Source: Pyrus communis
Lineage: Eukaryota > Streptophyta > Magnoliopsida > Rosales > Rosaceae
Assembly: GCF_963583255.1 (NCBI RefSeq)
Contig: NC_084804.1
Coordinates: forward strand, 32,466,953-32,530,952
Direction: 5' to 3'
DNA: 64,000 nucleotides
The position numbers and the translations under genes are program-made. Of the stretch, positions 10,356 to 20,899 are shown piece after piece. The first letter of the stretch is position 1. The number at the start of each line of letters is the position of its first letter. The notes below the pieces were generated by a model, which ran no database searches, was not told where the DNA came from, and was given only the letters and a program-made list of their open reading frames with translations.

Positions 10356-11152
10356 CACCGGCGGAACCAAGATTAGATAATATTGGGGTCATGATAAGCA
10401 TATACAAAGCTACGTCAAAGTGAGAAGTGGCTACGACCCCTTTCCTCGCTGAAAAACACAACTGGAGCTCTGAGTCAGCCCTCCCCTCACCAGAAATCTG
10501 GACTGGTTCAGCGGCTTCATCCCCCCGGTGCTCTGTTTCTGCTGCTGTGCAGCAGAGCTTTTTTTTTTTTTTTTTTTTTTCAAATTCCAGGCCAAAAAAT
10601 ATAGGGGGGAAGCGTGTCCCCCGTTCTCTCTCTACTAAACCCCTTTATTTTTCAAGCTTTGCCAATCAGAGCAAAGCTGCTTTTGCTCAGTCTCTCTTTA
10701 CTAAATTCTTTTCCTTTTCAAGCTTTCTCAATCAGAGAGCAAAGCTGCTTTTGCTCCCCCCTCCAAATCTCAATCTCAATCTCAACGGAACGGAAAACCT
10801 CTCCAATCTCAATCCTGTTTGGCATTTTGCTGCCGCCAGCCACTCCAGTTCCAGTTCCAACCTTCAAAGCCAATCTTTAGGTAAGAATTTGAGTTAGGCA
10901 CATCATAAAGGACAGAGGAAATCTGAATTAAGAAGAAGCTGCACCGAAGAAGAAGAAGATAGGAGAAAGAAAGGAAAAAATTGAAGAAGCAGCAGCAAAA
11001 AGGAGACCGGTTGAGAAACAAAAAGCTAAAACTCACACCTACAAACCGTTTCTTTCCCAAACTAGCAGGGGTCCAGACAAAAAGACAATGGGGAAAACAT
11101 GGGGTTATTGGGGTCATGTGAACTCAATGACCCCAATGTGGCTCCGCTAGTG
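10356..11152. mobile_element. Nonautonomous hAT-type element (797 bp)
   Basis: Ends CACCGGCGGAACC (left) and, reverse-complemented, CACTAGCGGAGCC (right), both followed by an ATTGGGGTCAT motif. An exact 8-bp duplication TCAACAAC flanks it (10348-10355, 11153-11160). CA..TG ends, the CGGAnCC motif and 8-bp targets are hAT features. The interior has a run of about 22-24 T (near 10560-10580) and a direct repeat of about 64 bp (about 10627-10688 and 10691-10755, sharing CAAAGCTGCTTTTGCTC). Short ORFs inside have no recognised domain; no transposase. Confidence 0.8.
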
Positions 11153-11719
11153 TCAACAACTATTATAATCTATAGAGGCTTGTCGATGATGGCTATAAGA
11201 AATTGAAGAGTAATGTTGAAGATTGTCAAGATTTGTCGATTGAGATATTTTATCGACCATTTGGTGCACACAACAAAGTTTCACATAAGAAGAGAGAAAG
11301 ATAAGATAATGTGATAAAATAAAAATAAATATAAAAAAAAAAACGTAGGAGAAGTAGGTTGTACTTTGCCCATAAAATCAAATACAATACAAGTATAATT
11401 ATACATGAAATTGTTTTTGCTGTTGGGGTCATGGACTAACACTGACTCATTGCGGATGGTACAAGCACGAAAAAGGACGATCTTTTGATTTTTGTTTTTC
11501 TTTGACCCAAGAAAAGAAAAAAGAGAGAACAAAAGGACCATCTCCACCTTTGTCTACAAGTAAAGTCAATTTATACTGAAAGAATGAGCCAATTTATGGC
11601 CTTCATTAGATAATGCACACCACTACTAATTGACTAATAATAAAATAAGTAATTTTATTATAAGAGACGTATGTTATAATAATAAAATAATTTATTGATG
11701 TTGAAAGAAAAATAAATTA

Positions 11720-13841
11720 GGAAAATAGCTAGAAATATGATATTTTTTTAATTTTGGAATAAAAATAGAGCAAACTAGTCATGCACAAGCCATACACACT
11801 ATGCACAAAACTGAAATTACTAAAATACACATATAAATACTAAAAATCATCAACCCATTGCATCATTTTTCTCATTTGGAAGAGAAGGATGTTGAGAAAG
11901 CTCCATGAGCTCTGAGTTTCTGAGTTGAGCTCATATCTTGAGCTCCAATTTCGAAGATAGGGAAGTCTAAAGAGAGGTGAGAAGAGTGAACTGGGTTTTG
12001 GGTTGACCTCATACCTCTAATTCCGAACTAAGAGATGCGAGAGAGGTGAGAAGAGTGAGTTGGGTTTTTGACCATATTTTCTGTTTTGGTCGAAAAGTTC
12101 CATTTTTTCTAGCGACTAGAGCTTTGGTAGGCATAGTAAGGTATGGTGTATAGTTCCAAGTTCCTTCATCAACGATTTATGGAATAAATGGGTTGTTTGT
12201 AAGATGAATTAATACTTAGAAGTTAAATTAGGGTTTGTGTTTCATGTTGGGGCATATAAGTTGCGGAATTTTTTTCAAGTTTTGACGTGCTACAAAACTA
12301 TGATAGAACAATTTCTAGTTCAAGTGTTCAATTGTAGTTTGTGAATTTTTTTTTTCGAAATGTGCATGTGGTATACATACGGTGTGCATGGCTACATCTT
12401 AATATGAAAAGTGAGAATGTTTAATGTTTACTAGTTATGATGCACGTATGTTGTGCCTCAAAATTTAGCGAGTATGACCACAACTTAGTTGGCCTGGGTT
12501 TAAAACATAATTAAGAAAAAGCTTAAAGGACGTTAAGGGTCATGCGTGTCCATGAAATAACGACAATGAGTATTATGTTTTCCACGTGCATGGTTAAGCG
12601 GTGATTGATATACGTAACAAGACTTTTCAAACTGTCACTGTAACCTTATATACGTAACAATTATATTTTAATTGTATGCACTATACCAATAGGTTCCCGT
12701 TAAAGTTTCTTATTAATGCGAAAATCAGCTTGTTGCTTGATCTCCAGTTCTGTGCATATCATGTGCATGTACTGTACATATGATATGCATGTGGTGGGCA
12801 TATAGTGTATATGGTGGTGACGTCATAGGTGATGATGTCATTTTTCTGATTTCGAAGAGAGGGTTGTGAGCTCTGGGTTTTTTGGTTAGCTTATATCTGT
12901 GAGCATATCATGTGCATGTCGTGTGCATGTCACTGTAAAGAGATGATTTTAATGAGATTTCCAGAATCTAGGTTCAAATAAAAAATTTGTAACCTACAGA
13001 TCTTTAAGGGATTTCCATAATCTAGGCACCCATATATCGCCCAACGTTGTTAATTGTATGATGCACATCCACAACAAACTGACGTCGTTGCACGTATTGA
13101 TACAGATAACAAATTTGGGATTTTCTTCGAACTTAAAGGGAGAAGGCGTCCACCAGCGGAGGGGAGAGAGAGAGATTGCAGCAAAAAAATTGGTGTCTTT
13201 AGTTTTTCATAATGGATTTCCTTCGATATCTGGAAAAAAATTTGGACTGCGGATTGGTTTGACCCAGATGGGTTTTGAATGGGATTTTGAATTTGGGGAA
13301 AAAGATGATGATTTGAGGAAAAAATTCCCAATCTGCAATCTGTAACTGCAAGCACATAAATGTGTTAACTTCCAGCCAAAGCATATATAATCAAAATTAA
13401 ATCTTCCAACTGGGTTTTCCATTACCTTTCACTTCCAACCAATAAATATCAATTTTAGAGAGAGAGGGAGGGAGAGAGAGGGTAGAAAGAGAGAGAATAA
13501 ACACAAAGAGTAGGGAGAGATATCAGAAAATGGGAGGAATTAACACATTTATATTCCTATTCACTTGGAAGTGAGAGATCTTAGGTTTGAATCTCGTGGA
13601 TGGCGAATTCGATACCAAATTAGGCTATTCATTGTGTGGCTTAGATAAACTTCTTCCCTTTAGTGTTAAAATATTGATTTACTCAAAAAAATAAACACAT
13701 TTATATACGAGGGCAATTAGGTTATTTCAAGGTGTAGGAAAAATTCTATTTTTATCCAATTGTTGTGCATGCTATGTGTATATTAAAAAAAACCTATTTT
13801 TGTCCTAGATTAAGAAAATGTCCAATTTCTAGCTATTTCCC
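11720..13841. mobile_element. Mutator-like element (2122 bp), no transposase seen
   Basis: Exact 9-bp duplication AATAAATTA on both sides (11711-11719, 13842-13850). The uninterrupted site is visible in the paralogous flank near 2191-2203. Terminal inverted repeats of about 50 bp: left GGAAAATAGCTAGAAAT, right reverse complement GGGAAATAGCTAGAAAT, then further matches ending in AAAAATAG. 9-bp targets and long inverted repeats point to MULEs. The interior has TGTGCATG/CATATGATATGCATG-rich repeats (about 12750-12925), a GA-rich tract (about 13457-13520) and an inserted SINE. ORFs at about 13050-13420 have no recognised domain; they could be captured host sequence. Confidence 0.82.
13555..13693 (+). 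mobile_element. tRNA-derived SINE inside the Mutator-like element
   Basis: Contains a B-box-like GGTTTGAATCTCG after AAGTGAGAGATCTTA, then CATTGTGTGGCTTAG and a 3' end TTGATTTACTCAAAAAAAT. It is bounded by a 13-bp duplication AACACATTTATAT (13542-13554, 13694-13706). The same family, reversed, lies at 14095-14455. Box A is weak, so it may be 5'-shortened. Confidence 0.72.
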
Positions 13842-14094
13842 AATAAATTATGGGTTTGTAACGCAACCCCAATGTCACTATCTCACGTATTTGTCTGCAT
13901 GTATAATATTTTCGATCTCAAATTATGCTTGGCTTGCTTTTAATACGAGGTGCATTATACTAGTTGAATTCGAGCAAGCTTAGAAAATTTAAACCCGATA
14001 GCGAACTCATGTTGTTTAGATTTATTTCTTATATAATAAGTTGTTTGATTGAGTAAAAGTTTTGCAAATTTATATTGCTTGTCAATAATTTATT

Positions 14095-14455
14095 TTTTTA
14101 ACAAAAGATATTATTTACACTAAGCGGGTAGAGAAAGGAAGTATTTTTGCTCACCATCATTTAGTGTGATGTATGCTCACCATCCTAGTTATCATCGTTA
14201 GATGAGTTTGAATTTCGACATTCGTGTAGTGGATAAGCACAAATCTCAATATTCAAACTCATTTAACGGTGATAAATAGGGTGGTGATCATACACCACAC
14301 TAAATGGTGGTGAGCAAAAATGCACTTGTGGAGAAATGGGCTAAGCCTCACATTAGACTAGACTAGCCATAATAATGTGGTTCAAATTCGCTTTTGGTAA
14401 GAATCGAAACTAAGATATCTCAAATGAAGAGAAATACGACTAAATCGTAATACTA
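14095..14455 (-). mobile_element. tRNA-derived SINE (minus strand) with a nested hairpin MITE
   Basis: Read on the minus strand it runs from a box-A-like 'cttagtattacgatttagtc' through a B-box-like GTTTCGATTCTTACC, 'tgaaccacattatt' and 'gtgaggcttagcc', to a short A-tail at 14094-14100. It is the family of the SINE at 13555-13693. It splits the third KCS-flank copy at 'gtcaataat' / 'atcaatagt', an imperfect target duplication. A 184-bp hairpin element (14141-14324) interrupts it. Confidence 0.65.
14141..14324. mobile_element. Foldback MITE nested in the SINE
   Basis: Almost entirely an inverted repeat: left arm TTTTTGCTCACCATCATTTA, right arm ending TAAATGGTGGTGAGCAAAAA. Further arm matches run inward to GATGAGTTTGAAT / ATTCAAACTCATTT. 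No clear target duplication was found, so the superfamily is open. Confidence 0.7.
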
Positions 14456-14829
14456 AGTGACTTATCAATAGTGTTAAGAGTACGATAATTTAAGACTAAT
14501 CAACAATTAATACTTTCTCAGTTGTTTAGGAAAATGTTGCACATAATCGCATTACTAAGTTCACCCGCATCATGAATCCTTGAGTAATGACAGCAGTGTA
14601 GCGTGAAGACTGAAATCCCCACCTGCTTTCATAAGCCGCCCCACTGAAAAGGTGGCGGGTTGTTGGCAGAGATTTTGCTACCGAAAGATAATATATCATA
14701 TGTTATTATATTATTATGAGTATTTGAAAAAAAAAAAAAAAATATTCAATCTACCCGTATAACAACATATGAAGTATCATTCCATGTATCTCTCACATAC
14801 ATATAACCCCATAAAAGACATAAACCCAT

Positions 14830-15046
14830 GAACCAGGATCCTCGCCGGATCCATTCCCTAGGGATTCTAGGGATCACGCAATCGTGTCCGTTTATCGTAT
14901 ATCGTAAGGTCAGTTTTCGTTAGGTACTATTTATATTTGAATTTTAAATTTTAAATAATTTATGACCGCATAATATACAATGAACGGACACGATTGCGTA
15001 ATCCCTAGAATCCCTAGAGAATGGATCCGGCGAGGATCCTGGTTCG
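14830..15046. mobile_element. Mutator-type MITE with GGATCC-rich ends
   Basis: Exact 9-bp duplication TAAACCCAT (14821-14829, 15047-15055). Inverted repeats start GAACCAGGATCCTCGCCGG and are near perfect for about 70 bp; the centre holds 'gtccgtttatcgtatat'. A relative lies at 58952-59206. Nonautonomous. Confidence 0.85.
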
Positions 15047-15289
15047 TAAACCCATAATGCAAAAGTGTTCGACTTTTCAGTTTTCACATTTTTATATAGA
15101 AAAATCAATTTTTGCATTAAGTCATTTTTTTCTTCAATTCATTTATTTTTATATTTAAGCTTTAGATTGAATAATAAAAAGAAAATTGAAAATATACATA
15201 CAGGTGTACATTAAAAAATAAAATGCTTTTTCTTCCTTCTATTTATTTCTCTTGAAAAAAAAAAAGTTTTTTTTTTATTAGCATTCCAC

Positions 15290-16167
15290 ATAATATTGAA
15301 CACACCTCACATTAAAATTTAATATTAAATGACTTTTGTACCCTACTATGTAATGACAATTTCGACCTTATTAGGTTTAAAAAGAAAAACAAGAAATTTC
15401 TAAATACATCGCAAATCACTTTCAACGTATTATTTATCTTCTTCAACTCTCATAATCCGTCTCACCCTCTATTGTATAACAAAACCTAAGCAATGAAACT
15501 ACAAGCACATTAATATTGAGAACAAATATTTTTGACGAATGAGACACTCGATGTTTCAGAAAGCTTCAAGATTTCTTGTTCATGTGAAGTTTTGTTTACG
15601 TGAAGTTTTGGTTATGTGACAGACATCGAACGATCATTGTTGTTGACAACTGACAGGTTAAATTAGTCGATGGACAGAATCAAGGAGAGTAGAATAGCAA
15701 TGCTGGAGACGGAGTAGCTTGGGGTCTCAACCCTCCAAGATTTCCATCAGCAATGCCAGTCACTTCTGCATGCGCGTAATAGATTATGAGTTATGCCTTG
15801 TACACTCCATTGAATGAGGCTAATGAGAATAAGACCCACAACACCTCATTTAGGATTTGTTGAACTAAATCCCCTCAAGTTCAAAGTGGAGTTGTCCTTC
15901 ATGTGTGGTTGGGAGAAATTAGAAAAACTTTGGTATCCCACAGGCCTTCAGCTTCACACCAAAGGTGCTTTGGATGATATTATGTATTTGCACATAAGAT
16001 GTAAAGAGTATGGAGGGTACATAGGAAATATGGGGTATATATAGAAAATGTAAAGTGAATGTTAAGAGTGTAGGGTGAGAGGGTATTATATAGAAATATG
16101 TGGGATGTGTTAAGATAATTTTTAACTAAAAACAAATGTGGGGTGTATTAAGGATGTGGGATGTATT
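15290..16167. mobile_element. Putative terminal-inverted-repeat element upstream of the KCS pseudogene
   Basis: Left end ATTCCACATAATATTGAACA then CACCTCACATT; right end, reverse complement, ATCCCACATCCTTAATACA then CCCCACATT. A further GTGGGATGTGTTAAGATAA repeat lies inside near 16101-16119. It falls between sequences matching the upstream part and the leader of copy 1, so it is probably an insertion. Exact borders and target duplication could not be fixed, and no transposase was seen. Confidence 0.4.
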
Positions 16168-16869
16168 CAACAATATATGAAGTTAATATAACTAGCCAAA
16201 AAAAAAAAAATAGTGTGTTAAAATTATTTCCCTTCTATAAGACGGTCCTCTTCCCCACAATCTTCATTCACTGAGTTAGCATTTTGCAACAACAAAAGAA
16301 AAACCAACTTTTAGAATACAAACATGAAGAAATTCATTTCAAATTTCAAATTCCACCAAGCCTTTTTCGCAGCACTTTTATTAACCACAAACCTCTTATT
16401 AATTAACATGCAATCTTATTCAATCCTATCCAATTCAGTCCAATTCAATCAAATCCTCCATTTTCTCTTCACCACAAACCTTACACTTTCATTGTCGTGC
16501 ATCTGGTGCCTTTTCATTTCCATATTTTTGTACTACATCTCTCGTCCCAAGTCCATCTTCCTCCTTGACTTCTCATGCTTCAAACCAAACCCTAACCAAA
16601 AATGCAGCTACGCAACTGTTGAGTCCTTTGTGCGCAGGACGAATCGCTACACCAAAGAAAGCGAAGAATTCATGCTTAAAATCTGCCTGGATTCCGGCAT
16701 AGGAGACGAGACCTACGCACCCCAATACATTTCGAATCGAACCCCAAAGCTAACCTCAAATATGCACTGGACGAAGCTCAACAAGGTATGTTGGCATCCA
16801 TTAGCTCACTCCTAGCCAAAACCAAAATCGACCCAAGTCGTATCGATTGCCTAATTATTGCATGCGGCA

Positions 16870-16874
16870 GCTTC
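16870..16874. repeat. Target-site duplication, left
   Basis: GCTTC, repeated at 18919-18923. The intact KCS has a single GCAGCTTCTCTCCC at the homologous place. Confidence 0.9.
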
Positions 16875-17443
16875 TGTTGTGCCTTGGCTCGTTCGTTAGT
16901 GCGGAACCGAGATTCAGATTACAACCTCACCAAAATCACACACAATTGAACAAAATAAAATACAAGAAATAAAGACACCGAAAAATTTACGAGGTTCGGC
17001 AAAAACCTGCCTACGTCCTCGGAGAGATATTGCTCTTCACTATGAGAAAAACAGTACAAGTTACACATGAGTTAAATCGACATAACCCAATCCCATATCC
17101 CTTGTACACCCACTCACAGAATTTTCCCAAGAGCCTCACTCTACCCCAAGAGTTCTTTCACAAGAGATCTTTCACTCTAGCTCTCTTGATTTCTCTCACC
17201 CTTACCCATGGTAGAGCCAAATGCTCTCACCATCTTTTTGGATGCTTTACATCTCTTCCTTGCTCTCTCAAAACCGAAATGAGCTCACTCATTTGAACCA
17301 ACACCCACGGGTGTTTAAGAGAACAAAACTTTTCCCACAAAACATGGCTTTGAAAAAGCCACAAAACATGGCTTTGAAAAAACCACAAAACATGGCTTTG
17401 AAAAAGCCACAAAACATGGAACTAATTTGGCCACTATCCAACA
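16875..17443 (-). repeat. 3' LTR of the element in the KCS pseudogene
   Basis: 569 bp. Contains a 24-bp unit (AAAACATGGCTTTGAAAAAG core) three times in tandem at about 17339-17410, also present in the partner LTR. Confidence 0.9.
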
Positions 17444-17849
17444 ATCTCCACCTTGGCCAAATTGTACCAAAGTCCATTGGCCTTACGTACCAGCATGCAC
17501 ACTCTGAATCCACCTCGTTGGTCCTGTTCCGATTCAGTTACTGCCAATGCATGTGCAGCTGCTGCAAGCTAAAAATCACCATTTAGCTTCAGACAGGATC
17601 TCAACACATCCTCGTCTCCTCCAGCAGATTTTCCTCCTCTTCATTGTCTGCAACCTGGAAACTCGTCAGCGCGCCTATTTCCAGCAACAACCCATCGAGC
17701 CAGACAAAATTCCCACACTTCCTCCTACCTCAGGACCTTCTCATCACCTATGAATTCCATAGCTCCACCTGCTGCTAAACCCCTGCAACACTTGAGACTA
17801 AACATCACCAGGAGAAGTGTTGCTTCGAGTACCTAGAGGGCATACTCAA

Positions 17850-18288
17850 AGCCTTCCACCACAAACTTGCTAACCCGGCCTTGCACCCGTAGCACTGTGG
17901 ACCCTTGCCTCCGGAACCGGATCCGAACCTGCTGTCTTTCTCAGATCCTCTTTCCAATTTTCTTCCACGATTTCAACCTTGAATAGCTTAAGCAGTCTTG
18001 TGCCCACCATCATCCATGGTCTCTTGTGTGTATCATTCCACACCAAAGAAGCTTGCACCTGCTCCAAACTTACTGTTTCTTTCCTTGCAGTAAAGTTTCA
18101 CAAGGTTCTCGTACAAATCTGAAAGTGAGGTAAGAAGAAAGAGGCCTTTGTCTTCTTCCTCAACATCAACTTTCGCAGTTGATCCAAGCATCCCTAAACA
18201 CGGCTTCCATTTCTTCAGGCTTCCATTACTCTCCTTTACCAAGAGCAAAACCGCCTCTCCCTTTAAACTGCTCAACTGAAAATTCCAT
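17850..18288 (-). pseudogene. Decayed Copia-like gag remnant
   Basis: On the minus strand an ATG (18286-18288) opens MEFSVEQFKGRGGFALGKGE then stop, like the start of plant Copia Gag proteins (usually with ...F.LWK). Further frames hold WKEDLRK and, near 17880-17900, GKGPQCYGCK, half of a CCHC zinc knuckle whose His and last Cys are missing. Several frameshifts; not functional. Confidence 0.55.
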
Positions 18289-18335
18289 GGTGAACAACAA
18301 ATCTGGACCTCCAACGAACCAAAGCCCCCAACGAT

Positions 18336-18347
18336 GCTCTGATACCA
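18336..18347 (-). other. Primer-binding site
   Basis: TGGTATCAGAGC on the minus strand, complementary to the 3' end of initiator methionine tRNA; fixes the element's orientation. Confidence 0.88.
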
Positions 18348-18349
18348 AT

Positions 18350-18918
18350 TGTTGTGCCTTGGCCCGTTCGTTAGTGCGGAACCGAGATTCAGATTACAAC
18401 CTCACCAAAATCACACACAGTTGAACAAAATAAAATACAAGAAATAAAGACACCGAGAAATTTACGAGGTTCGGCAAAAACCTGCCTACGTCCTCGGAGA
18501 GATATTGCTCTTCACTATGAGAAAAACAGTACAAGTTACACATGAGTTAAATCGACATAACCCAATCCCATATCCCTTGTACACCCACTCACAGAATTTT
18601 CCCAAGAGCCTCACTCTACCCCAAGAGTTCTTTCACAAGAGATCTTTCACTCTAGCTCTCTTGATTTCTCTCACCCTTACCCATGGTAGAGCCAAATGCT
18701 CTCACCATCTCTTTGGATGCTTTACATCTCTTCCTTGCTCTCTCAAAACCGAAATGAGCTCACTCATTTGAACCAACACCCACGGGTGTTTAAGAGAACA
18801 AAACTTTTCCCACAAAACATGGCTTTGAAAAAGCCACAAAACATGGCTTTGAAAAAACCACAAAACATGGCTTTGAAAAAGCCACAAAACATGGAACTAA
18901 TTTGGCCACTATCCAACA
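18350..18918 (-). repeat. 5' LTR of the element in the KCS pseudogene
   Basis: 569 bp, partner of 16875-17443; the four differences seen are at about the 15th, 69th and 102nd bases and in CATCTTTTTGG/CATCTCTTTGG. Confidence 0.9.
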
Positions 18919-19810
18919 GCTTCTCTCCCATGCCCTCCCTCACATCCCTCATTGTCAACCGTTTCAAGCTCAAACCCAGCGTAAAAACGTACAATTTAAG
19001 TGGCATGGGATGTAGTGTAATATAAATCGATCTAGCCGCCAATGTGTTGAAGCAAAGTAAAAAAATTGGTTATGCCCTCGTAGTCGCAACCGAGACGATT
19101 AGTTTGAATTGGTACTACGGTGATAACCGTCCCATGCTTGTGACCAATTGCATTTTTCGCATCGGTTGTGCTGCCGCATTGATGACAAACAACCCGAGTT
19201 GCCACCGAGTTGCAAAGATGGAAGTCATTCACTCCCTTCGTACTCACCACGGAGCGAATGCTCGAGCCTATAAAGCATAATTTCAAGAGGAGGACGACAA
19301 GGGCAATAACGGCGTTGAGTGCATTGTCGGGGAGCAAGTCGAAACCGATAGTCCCGGATTTCACCAAGGCGTTTGATCACTTTTGTATTCACACGGGCGG
19401 GAAAGCGGTGATTGAGCAGGTCGAGCGGGTGTTGAGGTTGGGTGACGAGTTGACTGAGCCGGCTCGGATGACTTTGCACCGATTCGGGAACACATCGAGT
19501 AGTCTTGTGTTTTATGAGTTAGCGTATTTTGAGGCTAAGGGGAGAGTCAGGAAAGGAGATAGGGTGTGGATGTTGGCGTTTGGGACAGATTTCAAGGTTG
19601 GAAGTCTTGTCTGGAAGGCAGTTTCTGATTTAGGTCAAGGTGGTGATGATAATCCATGGAGTGACTGCAGTGATAGGTACCCATTATAATGATGGTTGAT
19701 CGGTACCCATTGGTGCATTAGCAAGACGGCATAAAAGCAAGCAAGGATTTTCATATATTATATTATTTTGAAATTATGTTATAAGATTTGGTCATGCTGT
19801 TACTGCATTG

Positions 19811-19833
19811 ACACACACACACACACACACACA
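19811..19833. repeat. (AC)n microsatellite
   Basis: About eleven AC units in the pseudogene 3' flank; copy 1 lacks the expansion. Confidence 0.9.
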
Positions 19834-20899
19834 TATAGCTTGCGGATAGTACAGGCACGAAAAAGGACTATATTTTCTTCAGAAAAGAAAAAAAAGAAGA
19901 AAAAGACTCTCCATCTTCAACTTCACTTGTCAAGCCAATCTACACCGAATGCACAACCACTTGTAATTGACTAATAGTACAAAAGGTAATTTTATTTTTA
20001 TAAGAGACGACATAATAATAAAATAATTATTGATGTTGAAAGAGAAATGAATTATAGGTTTTTGCTGAACCGAATATTACTATGCTCATGTGTTTGTTGG
20101 TTTGTTTTATATTTTCAAGCTCAAGTTAAGCTTGGCATGTGTCTTATACGAGCCAAACTTGAACGAACTTAGAAATTTGTGTTCGAAATTGAAAGAGCTT
20201 AGAAATTTGAGTTTGAAATTGAGTTCAAGCTGTTTAGTTATTTCTTATAATAATTTGGTTGATTAAGCAAAAGCTTTTGCAACTTGGCACTGTATGTCAA
20301 TAATGTTAAAGAGTATGACAGTCTAAGACTATCTTGGTCGTATACTTGAGTGCAAACGCCTGACCAAATAGACTTCATCTTCCTCCTCTAGCAATTCCGC
20401 GAATCTTCCACGCCATTCCTAGCATGGCTTTTCTTCTCCAGCGACCCCAACGGGCCAACCCTACCACCAATCCTTCTCTTCTCACCACCAATCTCTCTCT
20501 TCTACAAGAATTGTGAATCGTTGTCCTCTGTTGTGAAAGATGGCGACTACTGAGGTGGGGGTGGGGCTAAAAGAGGATGGTAGGTTGGGTGAAGAAGAAG
20601 CCATGCTAGCCATCGCAAGGAAGATTTGCAGACCTCGAAGAAGAAGACTTCTGTTTGGTCTTGGGTTTAAAGGGTTGGTTTGTATTTAGTTACAGAGATA
20701 GCTAAGTGTTATAAATGATATAAATGAGAAAAAACGCAACATCTGAGATCATGAGAAGTTGTTTCAGACCAACCTTAAGGCCAGCCGTTGCCGGAATCGT
20801 CGAATTTGAGAAATTTTGACCTTCTGTGAAGAATTTCTGGGGAAATTTTTTTATGGGTGAAGGCTGATGACGATTTCTTTGGCTTGAGGAAGTTGGGTT

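Larger units (their letters stand above)
11440..14500. repeat. Third copy of the KCS 3' flank, without a KCS gene
   Basis: 11440-11719 and 13851-14094 match the KCS 3' flank at about 1990-2400 (shared 'gcacgaaaaaggac', 'ttgactaataataaaataag', 'agcttagaaaattt', 'gtcaataat'), and similarity resumes near 14460. The copy is interrupted by the Mutator-like element (11720-13841) and by a SINE (14095-14455). No KCS coding sequence is found to its left; the region 11161-11440 is unrelated AT-rich DNA. The gene body was deleted, or never duplicated. Confidence 0.75.
16875..18918 (-). mobile_element. Young nonautonomous LTR retrotransposon (2044 bp)
   Basis: Two 569-bp LTRs (16875-17443, 18350-18918) differ at 4 positions by eye (about 99.3% identity). 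TG..CA ends, GCTTC duplication. The primer-binding site TGGTATCAGAGC (initiator-Met tRNA) is on the minus strand at 18336-18347, two bases inside the right LTR, so the element reads right to left; a purine-rich AAGGTGGAGAT borders the left LTR. The 906-bp interior has only a decayed Copia-like gag remnant and no protease, integrase or reverse transcriptase, so it must have been mobilised in trans. Confidence 0.93.
16324..19687 (+). pseudogene. KCS pseudogene disrupted by an LTR retrotransposon
   Basis: Paralogue of the intact KCS at 374-1828, closely similar. Exonic remains: 16324-16874 and 18919-19687. Lesions: a one-base deletion near 16730 (after the DETYAP block) that shifts the frame; insertion of a 2044-bp LTR element after codon 185 or so; loss of 6 bases directly behind the catalytic Cys codon (19011-19013), followed by an in-frame TAA in GCSVI-stop; a TAA replacing an Ala codon near 19278; and a deletion of about 120 bp near 19315 that removes the segment equal to about 1326-1445 of the intact gene. 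The His and Asn motifs (CIHTGGKAV, HRFGNTSSS) survive. The TATA box is also altered. It cannot make a KCS. Confidence 0.93.
15060..20713. repeat. Duplicated KCS segment, copy 2
   Basis: The KCS locus copy 2: upstream part about 15070-15250, leader and coding remains 16230-19687, downstream part to about 20713. It mirrors about 125-3010. Two large insertions interrupt it: a TIR element (about 15290-16167) and an LTR retrotransposon (16875-18918). The unit is in direct orientation to copy 1. Confidence 0.8.

Noticed and set aside
10427..10897. 156-codon frame in the hAT-type element
   Set aside because: It depends on a 22-24-base T-run (poly-Phe) and a direct repeat; no domain, no ATG-supported gene structure.
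17030..18771. Identical 88-aa frames at 17030-17296 and 18505-18771
   Set aside because: They lie in the two LTRs of one element, so their identity reflects the repeat, not a protein.
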